Positions 32,201 to 40,977 of a DNA stretch of 64,000 nt are shown one piece after another. Numbering within the stretch: the stretch's first letter is position 1; every line of letters starts with the position of its first letter. The position numbers were made by a program, and so were the translations under genes. The stretch is taken from contig CAKKNE010000003.1 of NCBI GenBank assembly GCA_918797485.1, positions 1,488,001 through 1,552,000 of the forward strand, given 5' to 3'. This DNA is from Pelagomonas calceolata. Its lineage: Eukaryota; Sar; Pelagophyceae; Pelagomonadales; Pelagomonadaceae. The notes beneath the pieces are model-generated. The model searched no databases. It worked only from the letters and a program-made list of their open reading frames with translations, and was not told where the DNA came from.

Positions 32201-34172
32201 CCAGGACGATGCAAATGCGGAGAACTGGATGCAATTACCACCTTCAATGAAGCAGGCCCAGGCCTGGCACTGGCCCGCCGACGGAAGTTTAGTTGACAGA
32301 CGAAATGTTGTTGGAAGGGTCCAGTTCGGCGTCGGCGGCTTCTGGTCCGCGCCCGTGCCTCTGGATCGCGTTGCAGGACATGCTTTATTTGTAGAAAGAG
32401 CGGATGTTGTTATTAGAGTCGAAATTAGGGCCAATGATGACGTGTCAAAACCGCCCCACGAGGCCGTCACTGTAAGATGTGCTGTAGATAGAGTTGACAG
32501 GAGGCCCCTGTTCCTGGTGAGGAACCAGTCGTCGCAATACCTGCAGGTGAGGCACACGGACAAAAAGGTGGCTTCGCTAGAACCTTCCTCATGTAAAGTC
32601 GTGGGATTCGTGGACGTCGACGCTCCTCGTAGTTTAGAGGTCATCAGCCCCCAGTCGAAAGATTCTGTCGACGTCGGCTGCGTCTCGGGGCCGCTATCCT
32701 TGTCAGGATTGGACGCTCGCGTCGCGCTCGAGGACGGCGCGCGGGTCCTTGTGATAAATGACGGCGGCGAGGCCTTCGAGGAGAAGGATTTAAATGAAGA
32801 ATCTAGTGTACGACGCGCCTTGACGCTCAAGCTCAAAGAGGCGAGACTCCACGTCGTCGACGGTAGGGGCAAGAATCGGTCAGAAGTCCTCTCACTCATT
32901 GTGGGAGACATGCGCTACGCCCAGGCCACCGAAGGCTTAAATAGGGAGACGGAAGTGTCCATAAAGGCGCTGCAGGTCGACCAGTTCGCTCCGGAGACGC
33001 GGTGGCCCGTTTTATTACGAGGTAAGGACACACCGGTCTTCGAGGCGGCGTCGGCCTCGGAGGGCGCTACTCTCCGATACCTGGCGGCGAAGCTTTTACA
33101 GTTGGAGGTGGGCACGGATACCACCTCCTTACGAGCTTTGGGTAGAGTATGGACGACGTTGTCTGACGCGAGGACCGAAGCGCTGGATCGACGCGTTTCC
33201 ACCGATCCAGGCAGGTGGGCCGAGGCTCTACTCTTTTCCACCGATCCTCCAGAGTCGACCGAAGAAGCTAGAACGGCGACCTTCGAACCAAGAGGTGTAG
33301 TGGACGCGTTGGTCTTGCACCCCGTCCAACTTACGACCTCATTCTCTCCCGTATATAACGATGATGATGAAGGCGACGCGGCGGTCGAGCGCATGGGCTT
33401 CGGCGCGTTGGCGAACCTCGCGGAGATCGACCGAGCTGAGGTCCAGCTCAAGTCCTTCTGCGTCGAGAAGGCGGTGGAGGAGCCCGGGTTGCTCGCGAAG
33501 ACTATTAGAAGACACTACGTCCTCTCACTAGTACAGCAGCTCCATAAAGTGGTCGGTTCTCTGGCCTCGATCGGCCAGCCCCTGAATCTGGTATCGACCA
33601 TCGGCGGCGGCGTCAAGCAGTTCTTCTACGAGCCGTCGAAGGGTATTGTCGAAAGCCCGACAGCGTTTGCCAAGGGCGTGCATCGAGGGACATCAGCCTT
33701 AGCGTCTTCTGTCGTCGGTGGGTTTGCCACTTCGATCGGTGGTGTTGGGAATGTGCTCGCGAACAATGCCTCACTCTTGGCGGGCGACGCGTCGTACTCC
33801 CAACAGCGCGACGCGCGTCGACGCGCTTCCAAGGGCCAGAATATGGCCTCTTCCGCTGCTGGTGGTGCGGAGAGCGTCGTAAGGGGTGTAGGGGAAGGAG
33901 TGGCGGGCGTGTTCTTGCAGCCGGTGCGGGGTGCCCAAAAGGGCGGTGTCGGTGGGTTCTTCAAGGGCGTGGCGCGGGGCGTCGCCGGTGTGGTCGTGAA
34001 GCCCGTTGTTGGTGTGCTCGACGGCGCGACGCAGGTCGTCGAAGGGATCGGCACGGCGGCGGGCGGCGGCGCGGCGCCGCGCGCGTCGCATGTGACGGGG
34101 CCCCTGCGCTTCGTGCGGCTCCCCGACTCGGACGAGTGCGCGCTGCGCGGGACGGAGCCGCTCGGCGACTGA
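26247..34172 (+). CDS. VPS13: VPS13-family bridge-like lipid transfer protein
   Basis: 2641 residues in a single exon of 7926 bp, ATG 26247, TGA 34170-34172. It begins with the chorein N-terminus (VKKLLYGVLQDALGDYIEGL, then WSGKIELQNLRV), the lipid-entry end of the VPS13/ATG2 groove. The long middle has the alternating beta pattern of the repeating-beta-groove domain. A VAB/SHR-BD-like adaptor-binding region lies around residues 1950-2060 (APRLALRNVDDKVQILVRR). The C-terminal helical part (from about 2380) has a VSTIGGGVKQFFYEPSKGIV block, then GTSALASSVVGGF and Gly-rich GVAGVFLQPVRGAQKGG and GVARGVAGVVVKPVVG helices typical of VPS13 C-termini. Such proteins move lipid at organelle contact sites. 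Animal VPS13 is usually over 3000 residues; this one is shorter but has both ends. Confidence 0.93.
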   Translation: MSVKKLLYGVLQDALGDYIEGLAPESLKLGLWSGKIELQNLRVNTKAVDELSLPVRIETGTVGKLSVAIPWSSLGSTPVRIAIENVDVTLASQTDPDPDTLQKVVEDALSAKLERADAACRRALEAKTETTETDPGYMRRLAAKVVDNLEISITNVRARITAADCACSLWCQSLSLQACDASWTPCFVDRGSTKELLRNAVSLQGFSVTFNNEDVLAPVSSTLKLTRNPGCIIGDTPQYDVELSLNDVRTSIESRALRGSTKLVDALTLAARRQKLLDQHPYYILGSRARPITSSNARCWWRYAARLACPALDAKKRASEALLGLARSANDRRTYLDALRNEDRATMRRIERKAPFEALRMWRRDDVVATLERERAEARKAETQQRSSWFSWRRSSKSEDAFEDDGSDEGDVTTDDIEALLERDDEGECATGGDFLRVRLSTSLTCTVSHDKNDLASLSMSGSINAKATAGFASVDATADLTQFVLGDTTGMLLKSGVASGACITRRGAAPLRVVFAKVEDRTSISVTGDSYDVAYHKPWLSRVVEALTSDATAKAARAAAEQARRYRSIVAKAAEGVLQRQGEASSFAWDPSKRTLIITVDVGAPTILVPMQWDRDAGLLVIDTGSVNVDGGAAANGQRWDVALMGATARVGDRDIVLSPLRLDIRVDLANDAPLDASITLSKCSLGMAPDDIRDVLGVVASLGKADAVAVASDDATTVPQQPQGVVGLRLHVRAPLVELAILEPDRSRCMVLAITELKASLVSGGSGLTINALLGGIKLARSNVALIETRGDARAADAMQLARTAFDALPAPPSDKVDRTDSVLAVRFRSVPTPSDDAFHSDIDVEFATLRLAVGAIDLKPLEPFMTAVRGGLAGFSAPATTVQQQQVVEVSTKRLRVSLRLGELACTLRNDQGDVATAAIVGLGACYTKNGDAQATYVRLAKVDVADTRDATSTNHFRSMVVPWISSDDARGAALDRLLQGSAELQLPPSDLMLAVDYGDVSGRKTVSLTAKPITVQLLLEPIGAAIDAALSTIKQIVVLAVATPSVDDETPVHVQEGSMSVRVEVRACEVLLVEDASSQTSRMLSLRTGVLCSLDGKDDQSFSEQLLKVSVRDVEAALIDGVEKSILKPTSLQLNLEKRFASSELYDWRLTGDVSPLNLRLSYRDVLSVASIAKKAPSAGSTAVETEAKPQPKSNRVVTASLKFDVSSISVALVDDAKGPAAPLVDLSLTDLSTNINGPSTELEGHVTTTLKARAFDLRSLRFEPLIEPYSMTCHVKANATDKSWDVTTSSEDVLDAVLSTAFAARLIRLQGSLQKDLSMSRTIRQREAFSLRNETGLVLDVRAGTREWTRVDAGASLDLRSPTQIECRLPGGRILPALPCKRPAAMHLAHGLRWSCGFDEDQGLIVGTLSRRAAVTNKTLETFDVASSVEGYGDFEVVSVKPASPTQAGRGEGHATPLPPSLSGGALRLRHGDKWGRPHVSGDGKVAVNFDNACVVAHSKQDGGEPSIVLHAPVVVENRLPCGVLVRIQAKAREGRCRVEPGRRSSCCAIDVQEGCWLALRVGNLRGRLRKRLVPQDLPNHARMTATEAKGLYEVALSENSEDVLAVAIRAERRHRGLGLFVVIEAPLWVVDRTGLHLDLAAAPGGSLLPPGLARKASEVRRALLSSSSSKQSSIGDGERIVETASSNLVKIVTVASARRHYLANPAKRGDRLYADADAYVFVALPPPLTTCQRLITHDAHKAIGSQASQLFGHAARSVGENTASFLLGDEDKQRFLHLEAGSQGLDLYVATDSRINRPPSWVVDHFERCPEPIVAEKRRGALDFGGIDQRKYDVWVRRLVKDETIDLGPNEQKTHYLVFLGEGTASSSSTPDTVILGDWVMNWPGYAWADPLITGRRLLAARDNSLAVGCRGAWSSRYSVGASEFPILLDCRDGRRLDLEVRSHALGGAFGRGGGRSVEVAPRLALRNVDDKVQILVRRQDDANAENWMQLPPSMKQAQAWHWPADGSLVDRRNVVGRVQFGVGGFWSAPVPLDRVAGHALFVERADVVIRVEIRANDDVSKPPHEAVTVRCAVDRVDRRPLFLVRNQSSQYLQVRHTDKKVASLEPSSCKVVGFVDVDAPRSLEVISPQSKDSVDVGCVSGPLSLSGLDARVALEDGARVLVINDGGEAFEEKDLNEESSVRRALTLKLKEARLHVVDGRGKNRSEVLSLIVGDMRYAQATEGLNRETEVSIKALQVDQFAPETRWPVLLRGKDTPVFEAASASEGATLRYLAAKLLQLEVGTDTTSLRALGRVWTTLSDARTEALDRRVSTDPGRWAEALLFSTDPPESTEEARTATFEPRGVVDALVLHPVQLTTSFSPVYNDDDEGDAAVERMGFGALANLAEIDRAEVQLKSFCVEKAVEEPGLLAKTIRRHYVLSLVQQLHKVVGSLASIGQPLNLVSTIGGGVKQFFYEPSKGIVESPTAFAKGVHRGTSALASSVVGGFATSIGGVGNVLANNASLLAGDASYSQQRDARRRASKGQNMASSAAGGAESVVRGVGEGVAGVFLQPVRGAQKGGVGGFFKGVARGVAGVVVKPVVGVLDGATQVVEGIGTAAGGGAAPRASHVTGPLRFVRLPDSDECALRGTEPLGD

Positions 34173-34288
34173 CGTGTGATTTTGCTTTCGTAATCTTGTG
34201 TGACTTTTATTGCTGCTATGTACACTTAACACTGCTCCGCGGGAACCCAGAATGCGCGCAGTCCTCTTTTCGCGAGAGGCTTGCGTCG

Positions 34289-35003
34289 TCAGAGCTCGGC
34301 CTTGCCCCCCATGTCCTCCCAGATGTCGTCGCGGAAGCCGAGGTAGTAGATCAGAATGCCGAGGATCGGAATGATCGCGAGGAGAGAAGGCGTGCTGAAC
34401 GCGGGCTCGGGGTCGGCCTCGGCGCTCAGGACCTCGACGTCGAAGAGTAACCACGAATCCGGCGGGATCGCGCCGCCCGCGCCGCGCTCGCCGTAGCCGT
34501 GCTCCGGCGCGATCAGGATGCGAGCACGCCTGTGTGGCCATCAACCCAGTGAGTTAGGTTATGGAGGTAGTAGGGCGCCCGAAATTTGATTCCCACACAG
34601 GCGTGCGCTCGCCGACCTTCATCGCGGCCACGGCGGCGTCCCAGCCCCCGATCACCTGGCGGTGGCCGACGACGAAGCTGAACGGCTGGCGGCCGCGCGA
34701 CGAGTCGAAGGGTCGCGCGCTCGTCGCCTGCTTTATTAAGGCATCATTGATCAGCGGCGCGGCGCTGTCCGCCGGCACCGGCGCGAGCCAACCGGTGTAA
34801 TGGACCTTGGCGCGCAGGTCCGGCGTCACGAGCGGCGTGATCTCCCTTACCAAACTGATCGTCTGCTTGGCGATGCGGAAGGAGCCGTCGCCGACGCAGT
34901 CGAGGGCTTTGTCGGCGTCGCGCGTCTGCAGCGCTTCGACGCGCGCCTCGTGGCGCTCGCGGCTCTGGGCGACGCGCATTGCGGCGAATTCATGGCTGCT
35001 CAT
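34289..35003 (-). CDS. FKBP-type peptidyl-prolyl isomerase with C-terminal TM anchor, two exons
   Basis: ATG 35001-35003; exon 1 35003-34609, exon 2 34529-34289 (TGA 34289-34291), 211 residues. The FKBP fold runs from AKVHYTGWLAP through PFDSSRGRQPFSFVVGHRQV and GWDAAVAAMKVGERARILI to HGYGERGAGGAIPP and LLFDVEVL, with the usual aromatic pocket residues. After the domain, LLAIIPILGILIYYLGF is a likely membrane anchor near the C-terminus, giving a tail-anchored FKBP. The join GGCGA|GCGTGCTCGC restores GERARI and needs a GC donor. Convergent with VPS13, 116 bp apart. Confidence 0.9.
34530..34600 (+). mobile_element. Introner 6, short and diverged (intron of the FKBP gene)
   Basis: 71 bp: left end CTGTGTGGCCATCAACC, right end TTTGATTCCCACACAG. 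The interior is reduced to about 40 bp with traces of the introner core (ATGGAGG, GCGCC before the right end). Flanking 8-mers, read on the gene strand, are GCGCACGC upstream and GCGTGCTC downstream, matching at 5 of 8 positions, so the duplication has aged. The intron is 34530-34608, GC-AG. Confidence 0.82.
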
Positions 35004-35205
35004 GGTGTCTTGCCTGCGTGTGGCGTTGCGGCGCTCTGCAGTGCAACAATTGCAGCAGTGCTGTATTTTACCACTGTAGTATCAGCTGTCTGAACGCAGT
35101 GCACCGCAGTAGCTGCTATTGTGAATCGTCGATATGCACTGCTGGTGGATAAAATCGGGTACGTAGGCCGTCGCGCGAGGCAAGTGCACGCCGCCGCACA
35201 GATTA

Positions 35206-35227
35206 GCTAGCGGCCTAAGACACTAGC
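35206..35227. promoter_or_regulatory. Palindromic upstream motif, copy 5
   Basis: GCTAGCGGCC...AGACACTAGC, the motif in inverse orientation, 203 nt upstream of the minus-strand FKBP start. An ACGCCATCGACGCGAC word from the introner core lies just beyond, near 35237. Confidence 0.5.
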
Positions 35228-35266
35228 AACCGATATACGCCATCGACGCGACAGGATTCATTCAGA

Positions 35267-37824
35267 TCAGAACTTATAAATCACAGAGGGGATCTCGGGC
35301 GACGTGGAGCCCGTCCGCTCGTCCTTGGTCTCCTCCGAGGAGACGGAACCGATGCCGGACAGCCGCTGCTCGTGGATGTAGTCCAGGAACTCGTTGTAGT
35401 CGACGCGCCCGCCGACGCCGGCGTGGGCCAGCGCCGCGTCGACTTCCGCGGTAGAACCGTACCGCTTCGCGTCGCGACCCATCGTGGCGACGACAGCTTC
35501 CCGCGTGATGTACCCCAATCCTTCGGAGTCGATGGCCTCGAAGGCCACGTGGAGCATCTTGTCATCTAATTCTACTCTTCGTACCAATGCGGCGGCGACG
35601 AACTCGTGAAAAGATAATGTCTGAGTGGCATCCACATCCGCGGCTGCGAATAATGCTTCCAGTTCCCTCTCGTCCACCTTCGCGTCGCCTAAGAATGAAC
35701 GCAGTTCCGCCAAGGATAGGACGCCATCTCCATCGAGGTCTGCCTTGGTGAAATCTTGTCGTAATTGTACTAACCTAGCTGGAGCTAAGTGAGCCGCCGC
35801 GACCTCGACGACCAACTTGGAGAAGGCGTTCAAGGCCGCGAAGGACCGCAAAGCATCTAAGAGCGGCGGCTCCTCTTCTTGGTCGGGAAGGATACCCTCC
35901 ACCAATCCAGAAACGGATCTCACGAGCGTCGCATAGAGCGAGAAGAAGGGGTGTTCTAGAGCTTGGTCCGCCGTGAGTCGTAGCTCCACATCTCTTTGTA
36001 ACAACCCTCTTACGAGTGATAGACCCTCGGACGACGTCGACCGGAACAATTCCGGAGGGAACTTGACCTCGGTACTTCGGACCCTGCGTGGGATGACTCT
36101 GAGACTCGCCGTCGGCGGTGTCGCGGGCGCGACCGAGACTCTCGCGCGGCCGCGTCGACGGCGTCTGGCGACACCTCCACGCCATCGACGCGTCATCGCC
36201 GCGAAGTAAACCTCGACATAACCACAAGGCATACATACCTCTTGAGGATCTCTTTATCAGAGCGGCCCCAGAAGGGCGGCGTCCCCGAGAAGAGCATGTA
36301 GGCGATGACGCCCAGCGACCATAGATCACATCTACGATCGTAGATGCCCTCGAGCACCTCAGGCGCGCAATAGTATGCTGAGCCTACCCTTTCATCAAAG
36401 TTGGTCTTGCTTCTCGTCTTGCTGAGATCGGGTCGTAGCGGACCGAACACTCTCGCGAGGCCAAAGTCCACCAATCTGAGAGTGGCGGTGTCGGGATCTG
36501 GCGAATCAAACAGCCAATTTTCCAATTTGAGATCTCTGTGGCAGACGCCGCAGGAGTGCATGTAGCGGACGACGCCGAGCATCTGCCTCAGGAGCTCCGC
36601 GGATCGCGATTCCGTGAAGGGCGGCCTTACACCCGGTCTTGCTCTCTTGTCGACTGCTTTGAAGAGCTCGCCTCCACTGCAGAGATCTGTTACTAGTAGA
36701 CAAGTTCTCCCTGTATCAGAGTAGAAGACCTCTCGTAATCGCACAATGTGGGGATGATCTAGAGCTTTGAGCGCGGCGATTTCTTCATGTAACCGCGCGA
36801 GGCCTTTGGCCGACAATCTTTTCAAGTCTAGTCGTTTACAGGCGAAGGCCTCCTGGTCCGCTCTACGGGTACATCCTAACACGACCCCATAACCGCCCCG
36901 TCCCAGGATTTCTCCGGTTAATGAATAGGCAGCGTCGAACGTGCGAGGATCTTCTGGCGAGTGCTCTAGCACGCAGTTCTCTAGTAGGTGCGACAATCTA
37001 CGAGCCCGCCAGCGCGCGTACCTCCTAGAAGCCTCGAGAGCGGGCGCGAGAGGTTTGCCGCCTAGTAACCGCACAATCTCCAGATGCAGAGCAGCTCTCT
37101 GGAATTGCCTCGCGGCGGCTCCTCGATCCCTGCGAGAAGCGGCCTCCTCGGCCGCCGCCAACAGCTCCGTGGCCGTGTTTTCTAGCAATTGGCGCGCCCC
37201 TGGCGTCAGTGACGCCTCGGCGGCGAGCTTACAATGCTCCGCGCCTCGCGCGAGGAAGTGGCCGTCCAGCTGCAACGTCTCTTCCGACCCCATCCGCTGG
37301 GGCTCGTGCTTGTTCGTTATCGGTGAGGCGCTATCAATGGACGAGCTCTCGGACTCCCGCCCATACCCGAGGCAGTCCAACCCGCCGCAGAACTCCGAGA
37401 AGTCCCAGAAGGCCCCGCAGCCGCGCACCGGCCGGTCGTCGGCCTCGTCCATGTCCACGGTGGGAGTATCTACGACTCCCGCATACGACGCGGCCTCGTC
37501 GCACTCGCGGATCGCTTGTCTTAGTTCTTCCGCGAAGCGTAGTAATCGGATGGAGTCTTTTGCACTGGCGCCCCCGCCGGTCCGCATGGCCGCCTCGCAC
37601 TCCTGGAGGGCGCACCGCAGGGCGCAGCCGGCGATCGTATGGCGCTGGCCGACGGGGCCCTCCTCGTTGTGGACCAATTCGGCGGCTCTTTTGACGTACG
37701 TCTCGGCGTTCGGCGTGAGGGTGGCGCTGCCCGTGGATTCTCTTAATATTCGCAACCGTTCTTGTAACGGCGATTCCGACGGCGGCGCCGGCGGCGGGCG
37801 GTCGGTCATCGCTACGTCCGGCAT
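35267..37824 (-). CDS. Calcium-dependent protein kinase (CDPK-like), two exons
   Basis: First ATG of the frame at 37822-37824 (MPDVAMTDRPP); exon 1 37824-36239, intron 36084-36238 (155 bp, GT-AG), exon 2 36083-35267; 800 residues. The N-terminal 330 residues include two MIT-like helical segments (ETYVKRAAELV; ARGAEHCKLAAEAS). The kinase domain has ILGRGGYGVVLG, FACKRLDL, CHRDLKLENWLF, LVDFGLA and SAYYCAPEVLEG. The intron falls in helix G (EILK|R). After a junction region come EF hands: DLDGDGVLSLAEL is canonical, DVDATQTLSFHEF and DSEGLGYITREA are weaker, and a fourth is degenerate. Such kinases couple Ca2+ to phosphorylation. The MIT-like N-terminus is unusual for a CDPK and may direct it to membranes. 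Confidence 0.9.
36174..36200. repeat. Introner-core remnant inside the CDPK intron
   Basis: On the gene strand the intron reads GGCGATGACGCG directly followed by TCGATGGCGTGGAGG. Both pieces occur in the introners, but about 70-80 bp apart. The join lies between the similar words GACGCG and GTCGCG, consistent with a deletion between short repeats in an old introner. Confidence 0.6.
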
Positions 37825-38252
37825 GGTTTCTGCCCTTTTCCTAGGATTAACGCGGCGGCGGTCGGCGCGGTGCGGCCGCAAAGGTCGCGGTTACGGGCTG
37901 CGGTGTACTTCTTTTGCTTTCCGCTGGCTGCGCCACGGGTCGCGAGAGTCCTCGCGTCGCCGCGGCGCGTAGCCCCCGCAGAGCTGGTCTAGGTCGGGAT
38001 TGGATTTGAGCGCTCGCTCGTCTCCCGAGTTGACCCCTTCTGGCTCGACAGCGGATATTATTATACACCAAGTCGCCCGCAGCGCTACAAGCCCATCAAA
38101 CTCGTGGCAGCGGGCGAATAGGTGAATCCTGCTGGCAGCCAAGGACTTGGCCAATCGGTTGTGGGGCCCCAGGGCCCAACAGAATCGTGGCTAAGAGTCC
38201 TGCTCGGCCCGGGTCGGACGCCTGGCGACCCATTCGGCAGCTTTGCTCCCCG

Positions 38253-38278
38253 GCTAGTGTGTCTTACACCACGCTAGC
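38253..38278. promoter_or_regulatory. Palindromic upstream motif, copy 6
   Basis: GCTAGTGTGTCTTAC...CGCTAGC, 191 nt upstream of the LysM gene start and 429 nt from the divergent CDPK start. The 644-bp divergent spacer 37825-38468 has no other feature I can name. Confidence 0.5.
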
Positions 38279-38468
38279 TCCTACCCCAAGCGCTAGACGC
38301 GCAAAACGCAGCAAACGAGGGAGCCGAGTAACTCATCAGCAATCCCAGGCACCGATTTTGTGGCGTCCACGAAGAGAGCGCGAAAACCGGCATCCAGACG
38401 GCACTTTTGGGAGACCACCTCCAGTCTGCTGGACTCTTACACGACTCTACACGACATTACAATACACC

Positions 38469-39209
38469 ATGTCAGGCTACATCGGCGTAGGCAGCCTTAG
38501 CTCACCGCCACCGAGACAAGGAGACCCGAGGAACCAGCACCTCGTGTCTGGCGACGAGATCATGCGCCGAGCGCGCAGCTCGCTCCCGAACCCGCCTGCT
38601 GGCCAGCAGTGGATCCGCGTAAACAACGACTGGCAGCTCGTCAGCACGCCGGACGATGCCGACGCGCCGGCGCCGGCGCCAGAGCCCAGCGCGCCCCGCG
38701 AGCACGTCGTCTTGCCGAGCGACACGCTGCAGGGCCTCTGCCTCCGCTACAAAACAACAGCGCGCAAGCTCAAGCAGGCGAACCCGTCGCTGGACCTGGG
38801 CAACTCGTCGCTCCGCGGCGTCGCCGTGCTGCGCATTCCGGGCTCGGGGCCCGCGCAGCCGGTGACCGAGGAGGTGCAGATGGCGAGTCTGCGCGCCGCC
38901 GTGCCGTCGCTGTCGGCGGCCGAGGCGCGGTTCTACCTGTCGGTGGAGGCGACCGTCGAGGGAGCCGTCGCGAGAGCCCGCGCGGACGCCGCCTGGGAAC
39001 GCGGCCGAGGCGACTGGGCGACCGCCCCCCAGCCGGATCGCGGCGTCGAGGCAGCCGTCGCGAGCGCCGAGGCGTTCATCCGCCAGGCGCAACAGCCGGC
39101 CGTCGCCGTGCCGGTCGCCGACGCCGTCGTCGTCGAGGCCGTGCCCGTGGCGTCCCACGAGCCGGCCCGGTCGAACATATCTAGACAAAGGGACGTGTCG
39201 CTGTTGTAA
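38469..39209 (+). CDS. LysM-domain protein
   Basis: 246 residues, intronless, ATG 38469 (MSGYIGVGSL), TAA 39207-39209. One LysM domain lies near residues 78-120: EHVVLPSDTLQGLCLRYKTT, then LKQANPSL and the closing VAVLRIPG. There is no signal peptide, so it is more like the intracellular LysM proteins of the LYSMD1/2 type than a wall-binding protein. The rest is Ala-rich and helical, with low-complexity VAVPVADAVVVEAVPV near the end. Confidence 0.8.
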   Translation: MSGYIGVGSLSSPPPRQGDPRNQHLVSGDEIMRRARSSLPNPPAGQQWIRVNNDWQLVSTPDDADAPAPAPEPSAPREHVVLPSDTLQGLCLRYKTTARKLKQANPSLDLGNSSLRGVAVLRIPGSGPAQPVTEEVQMASLRAAVPSLSAAEARFYLSVEATVEGAVARARADAAWERGRGDWATAPQPDRGVEAAVASAEAFIRQAQQPAVAVPVADAVVVEAVPVASHEPARSNISRQRDVSLL

Positions 39210-39366
39210 GTCGGCCGGCCCGCGGCCGGCGCACCCCAAACCCCTACCGTTTGAAGCCCTGTTTTGCGTGAATTTTAGTCACTACCCTAAGTATGTTCGT
39301 AGCAAGTTTCGACGTTACCACTTTCCCCCCGTGCTGCTGTAGCCTAGTAATGCTTCTTGTATAAAC

Positions 39367-40506
39367 TTAAAACACGCGGATGTCCCGCTTTGGTCGAGCC
39401 GGCGCCGGTGGCTCCGTCATAAAAGTTCGAGAAACCTCCTCCAACTCCCGTTTTTCGGCCTCCGCCATCTCCTCGCGCAGCTTCTGCCGCCGCCACCGGT
39501 CCGTCGAACACGTGTCGTCGTCGAGGCGCTTGAGCTCCCCCGTCTTCTTCATCGTCGCGTACAGTAGATCGAGGTCGTCGGGGAATCGAATATTAGTAGG
39601 CATGAAGCAGGGCGAGATGCGCTTGAAATCGCTATTCAACGACGTGTAGGGCCGCATCGACGGTTCGGGGGCTCTCCCACAGCGCCCGGGCGCGTTCCTC
39701 CAGCCCTTCAACTTTAAAGTGGTCGGCCAGTAGTCGTACATGCCTCGCGTGCTTGTCGACGCAAGCGACGACGTCGGTCGTTGAGACGGTGTCCGCTTCG
39801 ACAGTCGGGATCTTGCCCGCCCACGAGGCCCTCCATCAGGAGGGGTTTTGGGCCGGCCCGCCTGCAAGGTCGCCCTACCCGTCAGGCGCGCAAACTCGGC
39901 ACTCTCCACGCTATGCTGCTGGTCCACAAATCTGGGCACCTCGGACGCGAAAACGCTATGCGACTGCAATCCCCCGTACTCCTCGTCTATGCTTTTGCCG
40001 AGCCGCTTTTCCCTCTTCACCTGCTCGCGCCGCCTCTCCATGGCTTCATCCGTATACTCGAACCCCGGCTCTTCGTAGATGTGTTGGTCCGGCTTATACA
40101 GGCACATCTTGTCACTGACGAGCATCGGCCACGGTGCTTCCAGCAGATCACCCCTCTGGGACGCTCGGAAGGGCGCCTCACTACATAACGACGCGTCGTG
40201 GCCTCTACTCTTAAATTCGGCCTCCAAGACGTCTAGACCGGGGTAGTCCGCGTTATGTACTTTATGGGAGCGCCACCGCTTCACCGAATCCGCGAAGGGC
40301 GCGTTCATGTTGCTCTCGGCTAGTTCTTTGGGGTTGAGGAAGCTCCTATGGTCGCGGCCGTCGTAGTTCGACAGCTGCTGGAGGCCGTCGGACTCGAGGT
40401 CTCTCAATGCTGTGGTCAATGGAGGCCCCCACTTGAATGGGGGCCTCACTTGCGTCATGGTCATGAGGATGGGCTCGCCCCTCGCTCTACGACCTTCGCC
40501 GCCCAT
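39367..40506 (-). CDS. Hypothetical protein
   Basis: 379 residues, ATG 40504-40506 (MGGEGRRARG), TAA 39367-39369. It is hydrophilic, rich in charged residues and helical stretches (EAMERRREQVKREKRLGKSI; REEMAEAEKRELEEVSRTF). I recognise no domain. The pattern of short aromatic motifs with charged helices recalls cytoskeletal or ciliary proteins, but that is only an impression. The open frame continues upstream without a stop, but that extension is low-complexity and probably not translated. Confidence 0.6.
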   Translation of the reverse strand: MGGEGRRARGEPILMTMTQVRPPFKWGPPLTTALRDLESDGLQQLSNYDGRDHRSFLNPKELAESNMNAPFADSVKRWRSHKVHNADYPGLDVLEAEFKSRGHDASLCSEAPFRASQRGDLLEAPWPMLVSDKMCLYKPDQHIYEEPGFEYTDEAMERRREQVKREKRLGKSIDEEYGGLQSHSVFASEVPRFVDQQHSVESAEFARLTGRATLQAGRPKTPPDGGPRGRARSRLSKRTPSQRPTSSLASTSTRGMYDYWPTTLKLKGWRNAPGRCGRAPEPSMRPYTSLNSDFKRISPCFMPTNIRFPDDLDLLYATMKKTGELKRLDDDTCSTDRWRRQKLREEMAEAEKRELEEVSRTFMTEPPAPARPKRDIRVF

Positions 40507-40977
40507 GGTAGTTGTTTGCTTGTCGCGGCGACGGCGTGCAGGTGAGCCCGAGTTGGGGAGGTGGAGAGGCTTGCTCCTATCTCTGGGCAGCGGGCAGCCG
40601 GCGCTGTGGTCCTGCGACGAGGCCGCTCTGCGCGCGACTCTCCGCAACAGCAATGCCACCGCGCGCCGCGCGAGAGGCCTATGCGATGCTGGCCTGAGAG
40701 CGCTGTTTTGTGCGGGGTCTCCGATCGACAGGCGAACGTGGCTCATTGTCTGGGGGGATCTGCCGAGGCGTGTCTGCTTCGACGGAAGTATGCCGTTACG
40801 AAGACGCGGCCCGCGACGAAGCGGATCTACGAAGCGGCGACGCGCGGTGGCAGATGCGTTGGCTCCCTCGACTTCTACGCCGCTGCACGCCATCGACGCG
40901 ACATCCTCCGCGGCGATGGCGTCTACGCCAGCTGCCATCGACGAATCGGCGACGAGTCCCAGCTGAGCAACAGACTC
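40507..40977. other. Intergenic spacer between two minus-strand genes
   Basis: 471 bp that should hold the promoter of the gene ending at 39367. It carries the introner-like hairpin at 40887-40922 and no copy of the palindromic upstream motif. Confidence 0.45.
40887..40922. repeat. Introner-core-like hairpin outside any gene
   Basis: ACGCCATCGACGC, about 10 bp, then GCGGCGATGGCGT, forming an inverted repeat. The left arm is the same word as in the introner core hairpin. There are no introner ends or target duplication here. Confidence 0.5.

Noticed and set aside
40507-40938. N-terminal extension of the hypothetical protein at 39367-40506
   Set aside because: Open frame continues, but composition is Arg/Ala-rich filler and it includes the hairpin at 40887; the ATG at 40506 is the better start.
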